From: Parasphingorhabdus marina DSM 22363
GTDB lineage: Bacteria; Pseudomonadota; Alphaproteobacteria; Sphingomonadales; Sphingomonadaceae
DNA length: 64,000 nt
Reading direction: 5' to 3'
Assembly (NCBI RefSeq): GCF_900128895.1
Contig: NZ_FSQW01000002.1
Location: 682,001-746,000 of the forward strand
Made by a program: the position numbers and the translations under genes. Every line of letters starts with the position of its first letter. The first letter of the stretch is position 1. This document shows positions 9,570 through 17,194 of this stretch, piece after piece. A model generated the notes under the pieces. It was given only the letters and a program-made list of their open reading frames with translations. It did no database searches and had not been told where the DNA came from.

Positions 9570-10043
9570 TCAGAGCAGTGCCTCAATTTCGCTTTTCAGC
9601 TGTTCCGGTTTGACGGCAGGCCCGTGCCGGGCGACGACATTGCCGTCGCGATCAACCAGAAACTTGGTGAAATTCCACTTGATTCGCGAACCCAGCAATC
9701 CGGATTTTTCCGATTTCAGATGTTTCCACAGCGGATCTGCATCGGCGCCGTTGACTTCGATCTTCGCCATGAGCGGGAAGCTGACGTCATAGTTGAGACT
9801 GCAAAAATTCTTGATTTCATCGGCGTCGCCGGGTTCCTGGTTGCCAAACTGGTTGCAGGGAAAGGCGAGAATTTCTAATCCCCGGTCAGCATATTCCTGA
9901 TACAGGTTCTCCAGGCCTTCATATTGCGGTGTGAAACCGCATTTCGATGCCGTGTTCACTATCAGCAATACCTTGCCCTTGTGCGCGGACAGGTCCAGCG
10001 CCGAGCCGTCCGCCTGTTTCACTTCGAAATCTGTAATCTGCAT
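9570..10043 (-). CDS. Glutathione peroxidase family (thiol peroxidase, Cys form)
   Basis: This 157-residue cytosolic peroxidase reduces hydroperoxides. The peroxidatic residue is Cys35 in NTASKCGFTPQYEGLE, in the place held by selenocysteine in animal enzymes. FPCNQFGNQEPG and KWNFTKFLVDRDG supply the catalytic Gln/Trp/Asn positions and the second conserved Cys block. Bacterial members of this type often use thioredoxin rather than glutathione as reductant, so the name describes the family, not the proven donor. It is a monocistronic-looking gene between lolD and dnaE. Confidence 0.93.
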   Translation of the reverse strand: MQITDFEVKQADGSALDLSAHKGKVLLIVNTASKCGFTPQYEGLENLYQEYADRGLEILAFPCNQFGNQEPGDADEIKNFCSLNYDVSFPLMAKIEVNGADADPLWKHLKSEKSGLLGSRIKWNFTKFLVDRDGNVVARHGPAVKPEQLKSEIEALL

Positions 10044-10143
10044 TCATGCGCCCCGTTTGTTGTCATTTGCCTGTTCTTTTCAGAGTCCAGATCGATATTC
10101 ACCGGTCAAAAGTCAAAGACAATCTCTCTTCTGCCTGAAAAGC

Positions 10144-10830
10144 CTAGTCTAAAACCCCTTCGTGAAGTCTGACCACCCTGTCCATTTTGGAAGCCAGACG
10201 TTCGTTATGGGTGGCTATCAACGCGGCACTGCCTTCTTCCCGGACCAGCGACATCAGTTCGGCCAATACGATATCGGCAGTTGCCTCATCAAGATTTCCC
10301 GTCGGTTCGTCGGCAAGCACGAGCTTCGGCGCATTGGCCAGTGCGCGCGCTACCGCAACACGTTGCTGTTCACCTCCGGACAATTTGCTGGGCTTGTGAT
10401 CGAGACGCTGGTCCAAGCCGAGGCTGGTTAGCAGCGCTTCGGCCCTCACCTCGGCATCGGCTTTCCCGGTTCCGGCGATAAGTTGCGGCATCACAACATT
10501 CTCCTTCGCGGAAAAGTCCGGAAGAAGGTGATGAAACTGATACACAAAACCCAGCAACTCCCGCCGGATGCGGGTATGTCCGCTGGCCGACATGTGCGCC
10601 GTTTCTTCGCCGGCAAGCTTGATGGAACCCTCGAACCCGCCTTCCAGCAGTCCGATGGCCTGCAGCAAGGTTGATTTGCCTGAGCCCGATGGTCCGAGCA
10701 ACGCGACAATTTCGTTGGAGCGAATATCCAGATTCACGCCTTTCAGGACGTCGATCCGCACGTCGCCTTGCGAAAAACTCCGCCGGACGTCACGCAGTTC
10801 CACGACCTTTTGTTTGTTGTGATCACTCAT
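10144..10830 (-). CDS. lolD: Lipoprotein-releasing system ATP-binding protein LolD
   Basis: The 228-residue ABC ATPase powers extraction of lipoproteins from the inner membrane for the LolA-LolB route. It has Walker [11 protein letters not shown] (45-54), a Q-loop Gln98, signature [10 protein letters not shown] (150-159) and Walker [11 protein letters not shown] (169-178), followed by an H-loop in LIATHNERL. The start MSDHNKQK at 10830 is chosen because homology begins there and it overlaps the end of the permease gene by 8 bp; an upstream in-frame start would lie deep inside lolC. Coupled downstream of the permease. Confidence 0.94.
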   Translation of the reverse strand: MSDHNKQKVVELRDVRRSFSQGDVRIDVLKGVNLDIRSNEIVALLGPSGSGKSTLLQAIGLLEGGFEGSIKLAGEETAHMSASGHTRIRRELLGFVYQFHHLLPDFSAKENVVMPQLIAGTGKADAEVRAEALLTSLGLDQRLDHKPSKLSGGEQQRVAVARALANAPKLVLADEPTGNLDEATADIVLAELMSLVREEGSAALIATHNERLASKMDRVVRLHEGVLD

Positions 10831-12073
10831 AGCGAAGCACCTGTACGGGATCCGTGCTGGCTGCCTTGTAGGCAGGATACAAGGTGGCGAGAAAGCTGAA
10901 CAGCAGGGCCAGCATGGCAATGCCGAGGACCTCCATGGGATCCGTCCGGGCCGGCAATTCGGTCAAAAACCGAATGGAGGGGTCCCAGAGATTTTGGCCG
11001 GTCAGCATCTGGACGAAATTGATGACATTCTGGCGAAAATAGATCGCGATCAGACCAAGTATGATTCCCGCCACGATTCCAAGCGAGCCAATCGATGTGC
11101 CAACCACCACAAATATCCGGGTCAGCGAGGCCCGGGTGGCGCCCATCGTGCGCAATATCGCGATATCCCGGGTCTTGGCCCGGACAAGCATGATCAGAGA
11201 GGACAAAATGTTAAACACCGCGACCAGAATGATGATCGACAGAATAACAAACATCACGACTCGTTCCACCTGAAGTGTTTCGAAAAGTGACGCATTCATC
11301 GATTTCCAATCTGTAATAACGCCGCGCTCTGCCACTTTGGGCAGCAATGGCTCCAAAATGTTTCCGACATTCTCCGGATCGATCGTTTTCAGCTCGATCA
11401 TGCCAATCTGGTCCCCCAGCAGCAAAAGAGTCTGGGCATCCTCCATCGGCATGATGACGAAAGCCTTGTCATAGTCATAAACCCCGACCTCGAAAATTGC
11501 CGCGACCTCATAGGAAATTTCGCGCGGAACAGTCCCAAACGGGGTGGTACGACCTTGCGGGTTGATGACAGTGATCTGACTGCCCACCTGCGCTCCGAGA
11601 GTTGTCGCAAGCCGGCTTCCTATGCCCACGCGTCCCGCTCCCGGTTCGAGCCGGGCCAAATCGCCGGCGACTGTCTTCCCGTCCAGCGTGTCGTTATTCA
11701 GGATATCAGGGACGAGCATGCCACGAACCAGGACCGCTTCCACCCGGCCATTAAAAGTGGTCAGTAATGGCTGTTCAATAAGCGGAGAGGCAGACACGAC
11801 ACCTTCGGTTTCCCTGGTTTCGTCCAGAAGCTCGCGCCAGTCCGGCAGCCGTCCGCCATAGCCCTGAATAACGGCATGGCCATTTAACCCGACGATCTTG
11901 TCAAAAAGCTCGGCCCGAAATCCGTTCATGACGCTCATGACGACGATAAGTGCGGCCACGCCGAGCATGACGGCGACCAGACTGATGCTCGCGACGAGGA
12001 AAATGAACCCCTCGCCCTTGCCTGGCAGAAGGTAGCGTTTTGCAATAACCCATTCATAGCGGGAGAGGAGCAT
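10823..12073 (-). CDS. Lipoprotein-releasing ABC transporter permease, LolC/LolE family
   Basis: This 416-residue inner-membrane protein has the LolC/E layout: an N-terminal membrane helix (about 22-48), a large periplasmic domain (about 50-265), and three C-terminal helices (about 270-300, 320-345 and 375-400). Motifs include [23 protein letters not shown] at the N-terminus and [12 protein letters not shown] in the FtsX-like permease domain. A single permease gene next to lolD suggests a homodimeric LolC/E-type complex, as in other alphaproteobacteria. It is the first gene of the pair; its promoter must lie in the gene-poor stretch above 12074. Confidence 0.92.
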   Translation of the reverse strand: MLLSRYEWVIAKRYLLPGKGEGFIFLVASISLVAVMLGVAALIVVMSVMNGFRAELFDKIVGLNGHAVIQGYGGRLPDWRELLDETRETEGVVSASPLIEQPLLTTFNGRVEAVLVRGMLVPDILNNDTLDGKTVAGDLARLEPGAGRVGIGSRLATTLGAQVGSQITVINPQGRTTPFGTVPREISYEVAAIFEVGVYDYDKAFVIMPMEDAQTLLLLGDQIGMIELKTIDPENVGNILEPLLPKVAERGVITDWKSMNASLFETLQVERVVMFVILSIIILVAVFNILSSLIMLVRAKTRDIAILRTMGATRASLTRIFVVVGTSIGSLGIVAGIILGLIAIYFRQNVINFVQMLTGQNLWDPSIRFLTELPARTDPMEVLGIAMLALLFSFLATLYPAYKAASTDPVQVLRYE

Positions 12074-12269
12074 ATTGGTGTGTTCTTCCTCGGAAAGTAC
12101 AATGTGGCTTTAGGGTCGCAAAGCCTCACAAACAAGTATCTAACTGGTTAAACTGCTGTTGCGGATATGACACAAGGCTGAACCAATATTTCAAATTTGT
12201 GAAAATTCGCATGACAAGACCAGCTTTCGCAAGCAAACAGTAAGGCGAATCAGATACCAGTTAAAGGTC

Positions 12270-12401
12270 ACGGTTCAGGGATCCCTTCCGGTTCCACCGC
12301 ATGTTGGGGGACAAGCGGAAGCGAATAGGTAGGGAAAACAGGGGGACGAATTATTTCGTCACCATTATCGCCCGGGATCAGCAATGATTCCGGGCGTTTT
12401 T
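12270..12401 (+). ncRNA. Candidate small RNA ending at a Rho-independent terminator
   Basis: The 467-bp interval from 12074 to 12540 holds no credible gene. A strong terminator at 12369-12401 on the plus strand has no gene before it, because lolC points the other way. Just upstream is a perfect hairpin, GACGAA-TTAT-TTCGTC (12345-12360), and a purine-rich single-stranded stretch with GGGGGA repeated (12305-12311 and 12341-12346). This suggests a short non-coding transcript. The 5' end is a guess and no convincing promoter was found. It could instead be a leftover leader or an attenuator. Confidence 0.3.
12369..12401 (+). terminator. Rho-independent terminator upstream of hsp20
   Basis: The arms CGCCCGGGATCA (12369-12380) and TGATTCCGGGCG (12385-12396) form a 12-bp stem with one G-U type mismatch and a GCAA loop, followed by five T residues. 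It insulates the hsp20 promoter from upstream transcription, or ends the candidate small RNA. Confidence 0.8.
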
Positions 12402-12418
12402 GGTTTTTGAAACCGGAC

Positions 12419-12446
12419 CTTGAAAAGTCGGAAAATCTTCATATCT
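12419..12446 (+). promoter_or_regulatory. RpoH (sigma32)-type heat-shock promoter of hsp20
   Basis: CTTG at 12419-12422, a 17-base spacer and CATATCT at 12440-12446 match the alphaproteobacterial RpoH consensus CTTG-N17-CYTATNT at all but one position. Transcription would begin near 12453, giving an 88-nt leader that folds as a ROSE element before the hsp20 start codon. Confidence 0.72.
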
Positions 12447-12449
12447 TTT

Positions 12450-12543
12450 GAATGTGACGCGCCAGATTGGGCGTTACACACCAAACCGGATGCCGATTTT
12501 CGGATCCACAACCTTGATTGCTCAATATGAGGATAAAGACATG
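12450..12543 (+). promoter_or_regulatory. ROSE-type RNA thermometer in the hsp20 leader
   Basis: The leader can form successive hairpins: GTGACGC with GCGTTAC, then GGATGCCG with CGGATCC, then a terminal hairpin in which TTGCTC faces GAGGAT across an AATAT loop. The conserved ROSE heptad core (UYGCU) pairing with an AGGA Shine-Dalgarno, including a G-G opposition, is reproduced here. Such hairpins hide the ribosome site at normal temperature and open on heating. Together with the RpoH-type promoter this gives two-level heat control of hsp20. Confidence 0.75.
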
Positions 12544-13020
12544 AATCGTTTTGATTTTACACCCTATCGTCGTTCAACTGTCGGCTTTGACCGCCTGTTC
12601 GATCTGCTTGAAAACAATGCCCGGACCCAACAATCCGAAAATTATCCCCCGTTCAACATCGAACGCAGCGGCGATGACCATTACCGGATCACGCTCGCAG
12701 TGGCCGGATTCAAAGAAGACGAGATCGAAATCACTGCCCAGCAGAACCTGTTGCTGGTCGCCGGAAACAAGAATAACGACGACAATGACGGAAAGCAGTT
12801 CCTGCACATGGGAATTGCCAACCGCAATTTTGAACGTCGCTTTGAACTGGCCGATTTTGTTCGCGTCGACAATGCGGCCCTTGAAGACGGACTGCTGATC
12901 ATCGACCTGGTGCGGGAGATCCCCGATGCCATGAAGCCGCAAAAAATTGCGATCAACGGCGATGCCAAAGTCACAAAAATTGCTGACAAGCGCAAGTCTT
13001 CGGAAGACAAGGCCGCTTAA
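12541..13020 (+). CDS. Small heat-shock protein Hsp20 (IbpA family)
   Basis: The 159-residue protein is an ATP-independent holdase of the alpha-crystallin family. The N-terminus MNRFDFTPYRRSTVGFDRLF is typical of IbpA-like proteins; the crystallin core spans about 38-130 (YRITLAVAGFKEDEIEI, then FERRFELADFVRVDNAALEDGLL). A C-terminal KIAI provides the I-x-I oligomerisation motif. The ATG at 12541 is preceded by AGGA nine bases upstream, and that site is sequestered in the ROSE hairpin; an earlier in-frame ATG at 12448 would lie before the predicted transcript start. A terminator follows the gene. Confidence 0.93.
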   Translation: MNRFDFTPYRRSTVGFDRLFDLLENNARTQQSENYPPFNIERSGDDHYRITLAVAGFKEDEIEITAQQNLLLVAGNKNNDDNDGKQFLHMGIANRNFERRFELADFVRVDNAALEDGLLIIDLVREIPDAMKPQKIAINGDAKVTKIADKRKSSEDKAA

Positions 13021-13052
13021 GCACTGGCAGGAATTGCCGAAACCAGTTTTAG

Positions 13053-13082
13053 CAGGCAGCTTCACAAGATGCTGCCTGTTTT
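13053..13082 (+). terminator. Rho-independent terminator of hsp20
   Basis: CAGGCAGC (13053-13060) and GCTGCCTG (13071-13078) form a perfect 8-bp stem with a 10-base loop, followed by TTTT. It sits 32 bp after the hsp20 stop. Confidence 0.88.
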
Positions 13083-13109
13083 CGTTTCTGCTCGTCGCTC
13101 TTGAAAAGC

Positions 13110-13147
13110 AAAAAAATGGGGCAGCCGGATGAGGATCCGACTACCCC
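13110..13147 (-). terminator. Rho-independent terminator of the Crp/Fnr gene
   Basis: Read on the minus strand, GGGGTAGTCGGAT and ATCCGGCTGCCCC form a long stem with two mismatches (13118-13147), followed by ATTTTTTT (13117-13110). It lies about 60 bp beyond the stop of the Crp/Fnr gene. A second small hairpin, TGACACC-CGCTT-GGTGTCA at 13148-13166, lies between. Confidence 0.82.
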
Positions 13148-13208
13148 TGACACCCGCTTGGTGTCACTCTTGACGAAATTAGCCCGGGTCGCAAATGGCC
13201 AACTTCAA

Positions 13209-13913
13209 TCAAGAATCCGCATTGGCAATGTTGGAAAGTGTCGCGTGGTTGAGAATTCGCACTTTCCCGCTTTCAACCGATACAATGCCGTCTTCCGACC
13301 AGGCTGAAAGTTGCCGATTAATATGTTCGCGTGACATTCCGGCGAAATTGCCGAGCTCACTTTGACTCAAATCCAGTTTCAGACGCCCCTCTTCTGCGCC
13401 GACGACCGATAACCTCAAGAGATATCGAGCCAGACGCGGCCCCGAGGTATAAGCCCGGTCCCCTTCGATCATGGTGTTAGCGGTTCTGATCCGCGTGGCC
13501 ATGACTTTGAGCAAGCGCAATGCCATGTTCTTGTGTTTTTGCAATATTTCTTCGAATGCTGACCGTGTAATGGTCAATGCGGTCGTTGGCTCAATGGCCG
13601 TGACACTGGCGGTCCTGTCTCCACCGTCGAGCAGAGCAATCTCACCCAGAACCTGGCCCGGTTCGGCATAATCCAGAACGATCTCATGTCCGTTGCTGGC
13701 GATCATGCTCGTGCGGGCATTGCCCGAGAGCAATATCAGCAACGAATTACCAGGATCCCCCTGCATGATCATTTCATCTCCCTTTTCATATTGCACAAAA
13801 TGCCCGCGCAATATGATATCTGCCAGTTCCGCTTCGTCACAATCAGCGAAAAGACTGTGCTCCGCCAATATGTTTGCAAGTTCCTCGGCTTTCACTTCAT
13901 CCCGCTCCAACAC
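13209..13913 (-). CDS. Crp/Fnr-family transcriptional regulator
   Basis: The 234-residue protein has an N-terminal cyclic-nucleotide-binding-type beta barrel (about 15-135, with GDEMIMQGDPGNSLLILLSG and GQVLGEIALLDGGDRTASV) and a C-terminal winged helix-turn-helix (about 150-220; LSQSELGNFAGMSREHINRQL is the recognition unit). There are no N-terminal Fnr-type cysteine clusters, so it is not an oxygen-sensing Fnr. Whether it binds cAMP cannot be decided from the sequence. A CRP-like site and a perfect palindrome lie just upstream, suggesting autoregulation. It lies 84 bp downstream of pyrG. Confidence 0.88.
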   Translation of the reverse strand: MLERDEVKAEELANILAEHSLFADCDEAELADIILRGHFVQYEKGDEMIMQGDPGNSLLILLSGNARTSMIASNGHEIVLDYAEPGQVLGEIALLDGGDRTASVTAIEPTTALTITRSAFEEILQKHKNMALRLLKVMATRIRTANTMIEGDRAYTSGPRLARYLLRLSVVGAEEGRLKLDLSQSELGNFAGMSREHINRQLSAWSEDGIVSVESGKVRILNHATLSNIANADS

Positions 13914-13930
13914 CGGTCACCTTGCATGAA

Positions 13931-13944
13931 AACGGATATCCGTT
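13931..13944. promoter_or_regulatory. 14-bp perfect palindrome upstream of the Crp/Fnr gene
   Basis: AACGGATATCCGTT is a perfect 14-bp palindrome, 17 bp before the start codon at 13913. Its position inside the probable 5' leader makes it a candidate operator for an unknown dimeric regulator, but a chance palindrome is possible. Confidence 0.35.
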
Positions 13945-13958
13945 TCTCACTGCTTAAA

Positions 13959-13974
13959 TGTGACAATAGTCACT
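13959..13974. promoter_or_regulatory. CRP-like operator (TGTGA-N6-TCACT)
   Basis: TGTGA-CAATAG-TCACT matches the CRP consensus TGTGA-N6-TCACA except for the last base. It lies 45 bp upstream of the Crp/Fnr start codon, where an autoregulatory site would be expected. This is the only such site noticed by eye in the window. Confidence 0.55.
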
Positions 13975-13997
13975 TTGTGTAAAATAGATTGGATAAA

Positions 13998-15629
13998 TTA
14001 GACAAGTCGGCTTTGTTTGACCGCAGCAGCGATAAACGAAGCGAAAAGCGGATGTGGATCGAACGGCTTGCTTTTCAGTTCAGGATGGTACTGAACGCCT
14101 ACAAACCAGCTATGATCGGGCCTTTCCACGGTTTCCGGCAGTTCACCATCCGGTGACATGCCGGCAAATATCAGGCCGGTATCTTCCAGTGACTCGACAT
14201 AGCTCTTGTTGACTTCATAGCGATGACGGTGGCGCTCGCTAATTTCGCGTTCACCATATATCTCGCTGATTCTCGATCCCTGCTGCAAAACCGCATCATA
14301 GGCGCCAAGCCGCATGGTACCGCCGAGGTCGCCGCCTGCCTCGCGTTTCTGCAGCCCCTCTTCGGTCATCCATTCGGTGATCAGGCCGACGACCGGCTCA
14401 GACGTTTCCCCAAATTCGGTTGTCGACGCCGCTGGTATGCCCGCCATGTTTCTGGCTGCCTCGATACAGGCCATCTGCATGCCCAGACAGATGCCAAAAA
14501 ACGGAACATCCCGTTCTCGGGCGAATTTGACAGACCCGATCTTGCCTTCACTGCCGCGCTCGCCGAAACCTCCCGGCACCAATATGGCATGGAGCGGCTC
14601 CAGCTTGGCCGCGAGGTCTCGGTCATCCTCAAACAGCTCGGCATCAAGCCAGCGCACCTGAACCTTGACTCTGTTCGCCAGGCCACCGTGAAAAAGCGCT
14701 TCCTGCAGGGACTTGTAGGCATCCTGAAGACCCACATATTTGCCGACCACACCGACAATGACCTCGCCTTCCGGGTTCTCAATCCGTTCCATCACATCGT
14801 GCCATCGCGCCAGATCGGGTTCCGGCGCATCGGCGATGCCAAAGGCGTGGAGCACTTCCGCATCCAGACCCTGTTCGTGATATTGAAGCGGAACATTGTA
14901 AATGCTGCTCGCATCGAGCGCCGGTATCACCGCTTCCTTCCGTACGTTGCAGAATTGCGCGATTTTGGCTCTCTCACCATCGGGCAAATCATGCTCACAA
15001 CGGCAAAGCAAAATGTCGGGCTGAATTCCCAGTGACGTCAGCTCCCGGACACTGTGCTGGGTGGGTTTGGTCTTCAGTTCCCCGGCCGCGGCGATATAGG
15101 GCACCAGAGTCACGTGGACCGAAATGGCGTTCTCGCGGCCCACTTCATTCCGCAGCTGCCGAATCGCCTCGATAAAGGGCAAACTTTCGATGTCCCCCAC
15201 CGTTCCGCCGATTTCACACAGAACAAAATCTATGCCGTCCAGCTGATCCTGGGCGAATTCCTGGATTGCGTCGGTGACGTGCGGAATCACCTGAACCGTG
15301 GCCCCCAGATAGTCTCCACGCCGCTCCTTGGTAATGATCGACTGGTAGATCCTGCCCGAGGTGACATTGTCAGACTGCAGGGACGGAACGCCAGTGAATC
15401 GCTCGTAATGACCGAGATCGAGATCGGTTTCCGCCCCGTCATCAGTGACATAAACTTCGCCGTGCTGATAGGGTGACATCGTCCCCGGGTCGACGTTCAA
15501 ATAGGGGTCCAGCTTGCGGATCCGCACCGAATATCCGCGTGCTTGCAACAGCGCGCCGAGGCTCGCTGCCATAAGACCTTTTCCAAGTGAGGAGACCACA
15601 CCGCCGGTAATAAAAATATATCGCGCCAT
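13998..15629 (-). CDS. pyrG: CTP synthase
   Basis: The 543-residue enzyme makes CTP from UTP, ATP and glutamine. The synthetase domain opens with [15 protein letters not shown] (4-18), and [14 protein letters not shown] (139-152) is its second signature. The glutaminase domain has the nucleophile Cys381 in FFGICLGMQ and the catalytic His-Glu pair in VQYHPEL near the C-terminus. Both domains are complete. It lies downstream of secG on the same strand (121 bp gap), a conserved alphaproteobacterial order tpiA-secG-pyrG. Confidence 0.98.
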   Translation of the reverse strand: MARYIFITGGVVSSLGKGLMAASLGALLQARGYSVRIRKLDPYLNVDPGTMSPYQHGEVYVTDDGAETDLDLGHYERFTGVPSLQSDNVTSGRIYQSIITKERRGDYLGATVQVIPHVTDAIQEFAQDQLDGIDFVLCEIGGTVGDIESLPFIEAIRQLRNEVGRENAISVHVTLVPYIAAAGELKTKPTQHSVRELTSLGIQPDILLCRCEHDLPDGERAKIAQFCNVRKEAVIPALDASSIYNVPLQYHEQGLDAEVLHAFGIADAPEPDLARWHDVMERIENPEGEVIVGVVGKYVGLQDAYKSLQEALFHGGLANRVKVQVRWLDAELFEDDRDLAAKLEPLHAILVPGGFGERGSEGKIGSVKFARERDVPFFGICLGMQMACIEAARNMAGIPAASTTEFGETSEPVVGLITEWMTEEGLQKREAGGDLGGTMRLGAYDAVLQQGSRISEIYGEREISERHRHRYEVNKSYVESLEDTGLIFAGMSPDGELPETVERPDHSWFVGVQYHPELKSKPFDPHPLFASFIAAAVKQSRLV

Positions 15630-15750
15630 GGGAGGAAAGGCTTAAGACCTCTCGCGCCCAAAAGACAAGCGTGCGAATCCGAAAAAGCGAAATATTTTTC
15701 AATAACGCCGGAAAAGTTACATCTGGCGTCGCGAGTGAAGGCTGGTCCGG

Positions 15751-16149
15751 TTACTGATCCAGCGGCACGGCATCATCGGATGGTGACGAATCGTCAGCGG
15801 CTTCTGCCGCAGCGGCTGCCGCAAGCGGATCATCACCAACCAGAGGCACCTCATCAACAGGCTCCGCCGGCGCTACAACCGCTCCGCTGTCCCTCTGCAA
15901 GGACTGATCAATCGTGGCAGGCTTGCCTTCCTTGGCCGCAAGAACCGCAAGAGCTACCGAAAGGCTCACGAACAGGATGGCCAACACCGTTGTTGTCCGG
16001 GTCAGCAGATCGGCTGCACCGCGCGCCGACATCATGCCCGACGGGCTTCCGCCCACCCCAAGACCGCCGCCCTCGGATTTTTGCATCAAAATCACGCCCA
16101 CCAGCATGGCGGCGACAATGGCTTGAACGACAGTAAGAAAAAGAAACAT
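15751..16149 (-). CDS. secG: Preprotein translocase subunit SecG
   Basis: The 132-residue inner-membrane protein has two transmembrane helices (about 2-22 and 53-72) joined by the conserved glycine-rich loop EGGGLGVGG and the SARGAADLLTRTT segment of SecG. The C-terminal 60 residues are an acidic, Ala-rich tail (AAAAAAEAADDSSPSDDA-type) of low complexity, common in sphingomonad and related SecG proteins. It assists the SecYEG channel. Its place between tpiA and pyrG is a conserved order. Confidence 0.93.
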   Translation of the reverse strand: MFLFLTVVQAIVAAMLVGVILMQKSEGGGLGVGGSPSGMMSARGAADLLTRTTTVLAILFVSLSVALAVLAAKEGKPATIDQSLQRDSGAVVAPAEPVDEVPLVGDDPLAAAAAAEAADDSSPSDDAVPLDQ

Positions 16150-16261
16150 GGGATTCCCGGACTCGATAGAGGGTCTAATATAGGTGTGCAGCGCACATAG
16201 CGACTGACCCTGCCCAGTTCAAGCCAAGGATTGCCGGACCGCGAACGGCCGGGAATGTCGA

Positions 16262-17008
16262 TCAGAATGCCGCAGCCGCTTCAATGATCGGGCCAAATTT
16301 CTCAGCGGAAAGACTCGCTCCTCCTACCAGACCGCCGTCGACATTGGGAACCGCCAGCAATTCGGCCGCATTTCCGCCATTCATCGAGCCGCCATAGAGA
16401 ATGCGGACGTTTTCTGATCCATCTGCCATCAACTCCCCCAGCTTGCTGCGGATCGCGGCATGCATTTCTTCGACATCGGATGCTTCCGGTACCCGGCCTG
16501 TTCCGATTGCCCAGACCGGCTCGTAGGCAATAGTCAACCAGTCGCCATCAGCACCTTCCGGAAAGGACCCCGACAGCTGCCCGCAAACCACTGATACCGC
16601 CGAGCCGGCGTCTCGCTCTTCTTCGGTTTCTCCGACACAGATAATTGCCCCCAGCCCGGCGGACCGGACGGCCTCAGCCTTCGCTTTGACATCGGCATCC
16701 GTTTCGTGCTGATCGGCACGCCGTTCGCTGTGCCCCAGAATGGACAGGGATGCGCCGGCTTCCTTGATCATATCAGAAGAAAGACAACCCGTATGGGCGC
16801 CACTGGAAGCCTGGTGGCAATCCTGCGCGCCAATCGCAACGTCCGGAAACTCCGCCGCCGCGCTTGCGATCAGTGTCGCGGGTGGACAAATGGCGACGTC
16901 AACGCCGGAATTCTGTTCCGCGATTTTGGCAATTCCGCCAATGTCACCCAATGCGGATCGCAGTCCGTTCATTTTCCAGTTGCCGACGATAAACTTGCGA
17001 TTGGCCAT
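16262..17008 (-). CDS. tpiA: Triosephosphate isomerase
   Basis: The 248-residue TIM-barrel enzyme interconverts dihydroxyacetone phosphate and glyceraldehyde 3-phosphate. The catalytic set is present: Lys12 in GNWKMNG, His93 in LGHSERR and Glu163 in AYEPVWAIGTG. The phosphate-binding YGGSMNGGNA lies near the C-terminus. It diverges from the PpiD-like gene across a 186-bp region that must hold both promoters. An imperfect hairpin in the gap towards secG (about 16231-16250) lacks a T-run and is not called a terminator. Confidence 0.97.
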   Translation of the reverse strand: MANRKFIVGNWKMNGLRSALGDIGGIAKIAEQNSGVDVAICPPATLIASAAAEFPDVAIGAQDCHQASSGAHTGCLSSDMIKEAGASLSILGHSERRADQHETDADVKAKAEAVRSAGLGAIICVGETEEERDAGSAVSVVCGQLSGSFPEGADGDWLTIAYEPVWAIGTGRVPEASDVEEMHAAIRSKLGELMADGSENVRILYGGSMNGGNAAELLAVPNVDGGLVGGASLSAEKFGPIIEAAAAF

Positions 17009-17194
17009 GTTGATTGCCCCTTCCGAAACTTTTGTTCAGGGCTGCTAACAAATTCCGGGCAGTATGCCAATTTGCTTTCGTTGGTCCTGATTGGAAATGC
17101 GTTGGCGGAATGTTTTTGCTTTTGCTTGAACCGCAAACCCAAGCCGCCTAAAGCATCCACATAACTCTCTCATCCAACAGAATTGCAGTCCTTC

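Noticed and set aside
9929-9950. Selenocysteine in the glutathione peroxidase
   Set aside because: The active-site codon is a normal Cys codon (Cys35) and there is no in-frame TGA or SECIS-like hairpin nearby.
16228-16252. Hairpin between tpiA and secG as a terminator
   Set aside because: The stem contains a bulge and is not followed by T residues on the minus strand; read-through into secG fits the conserved gene order.
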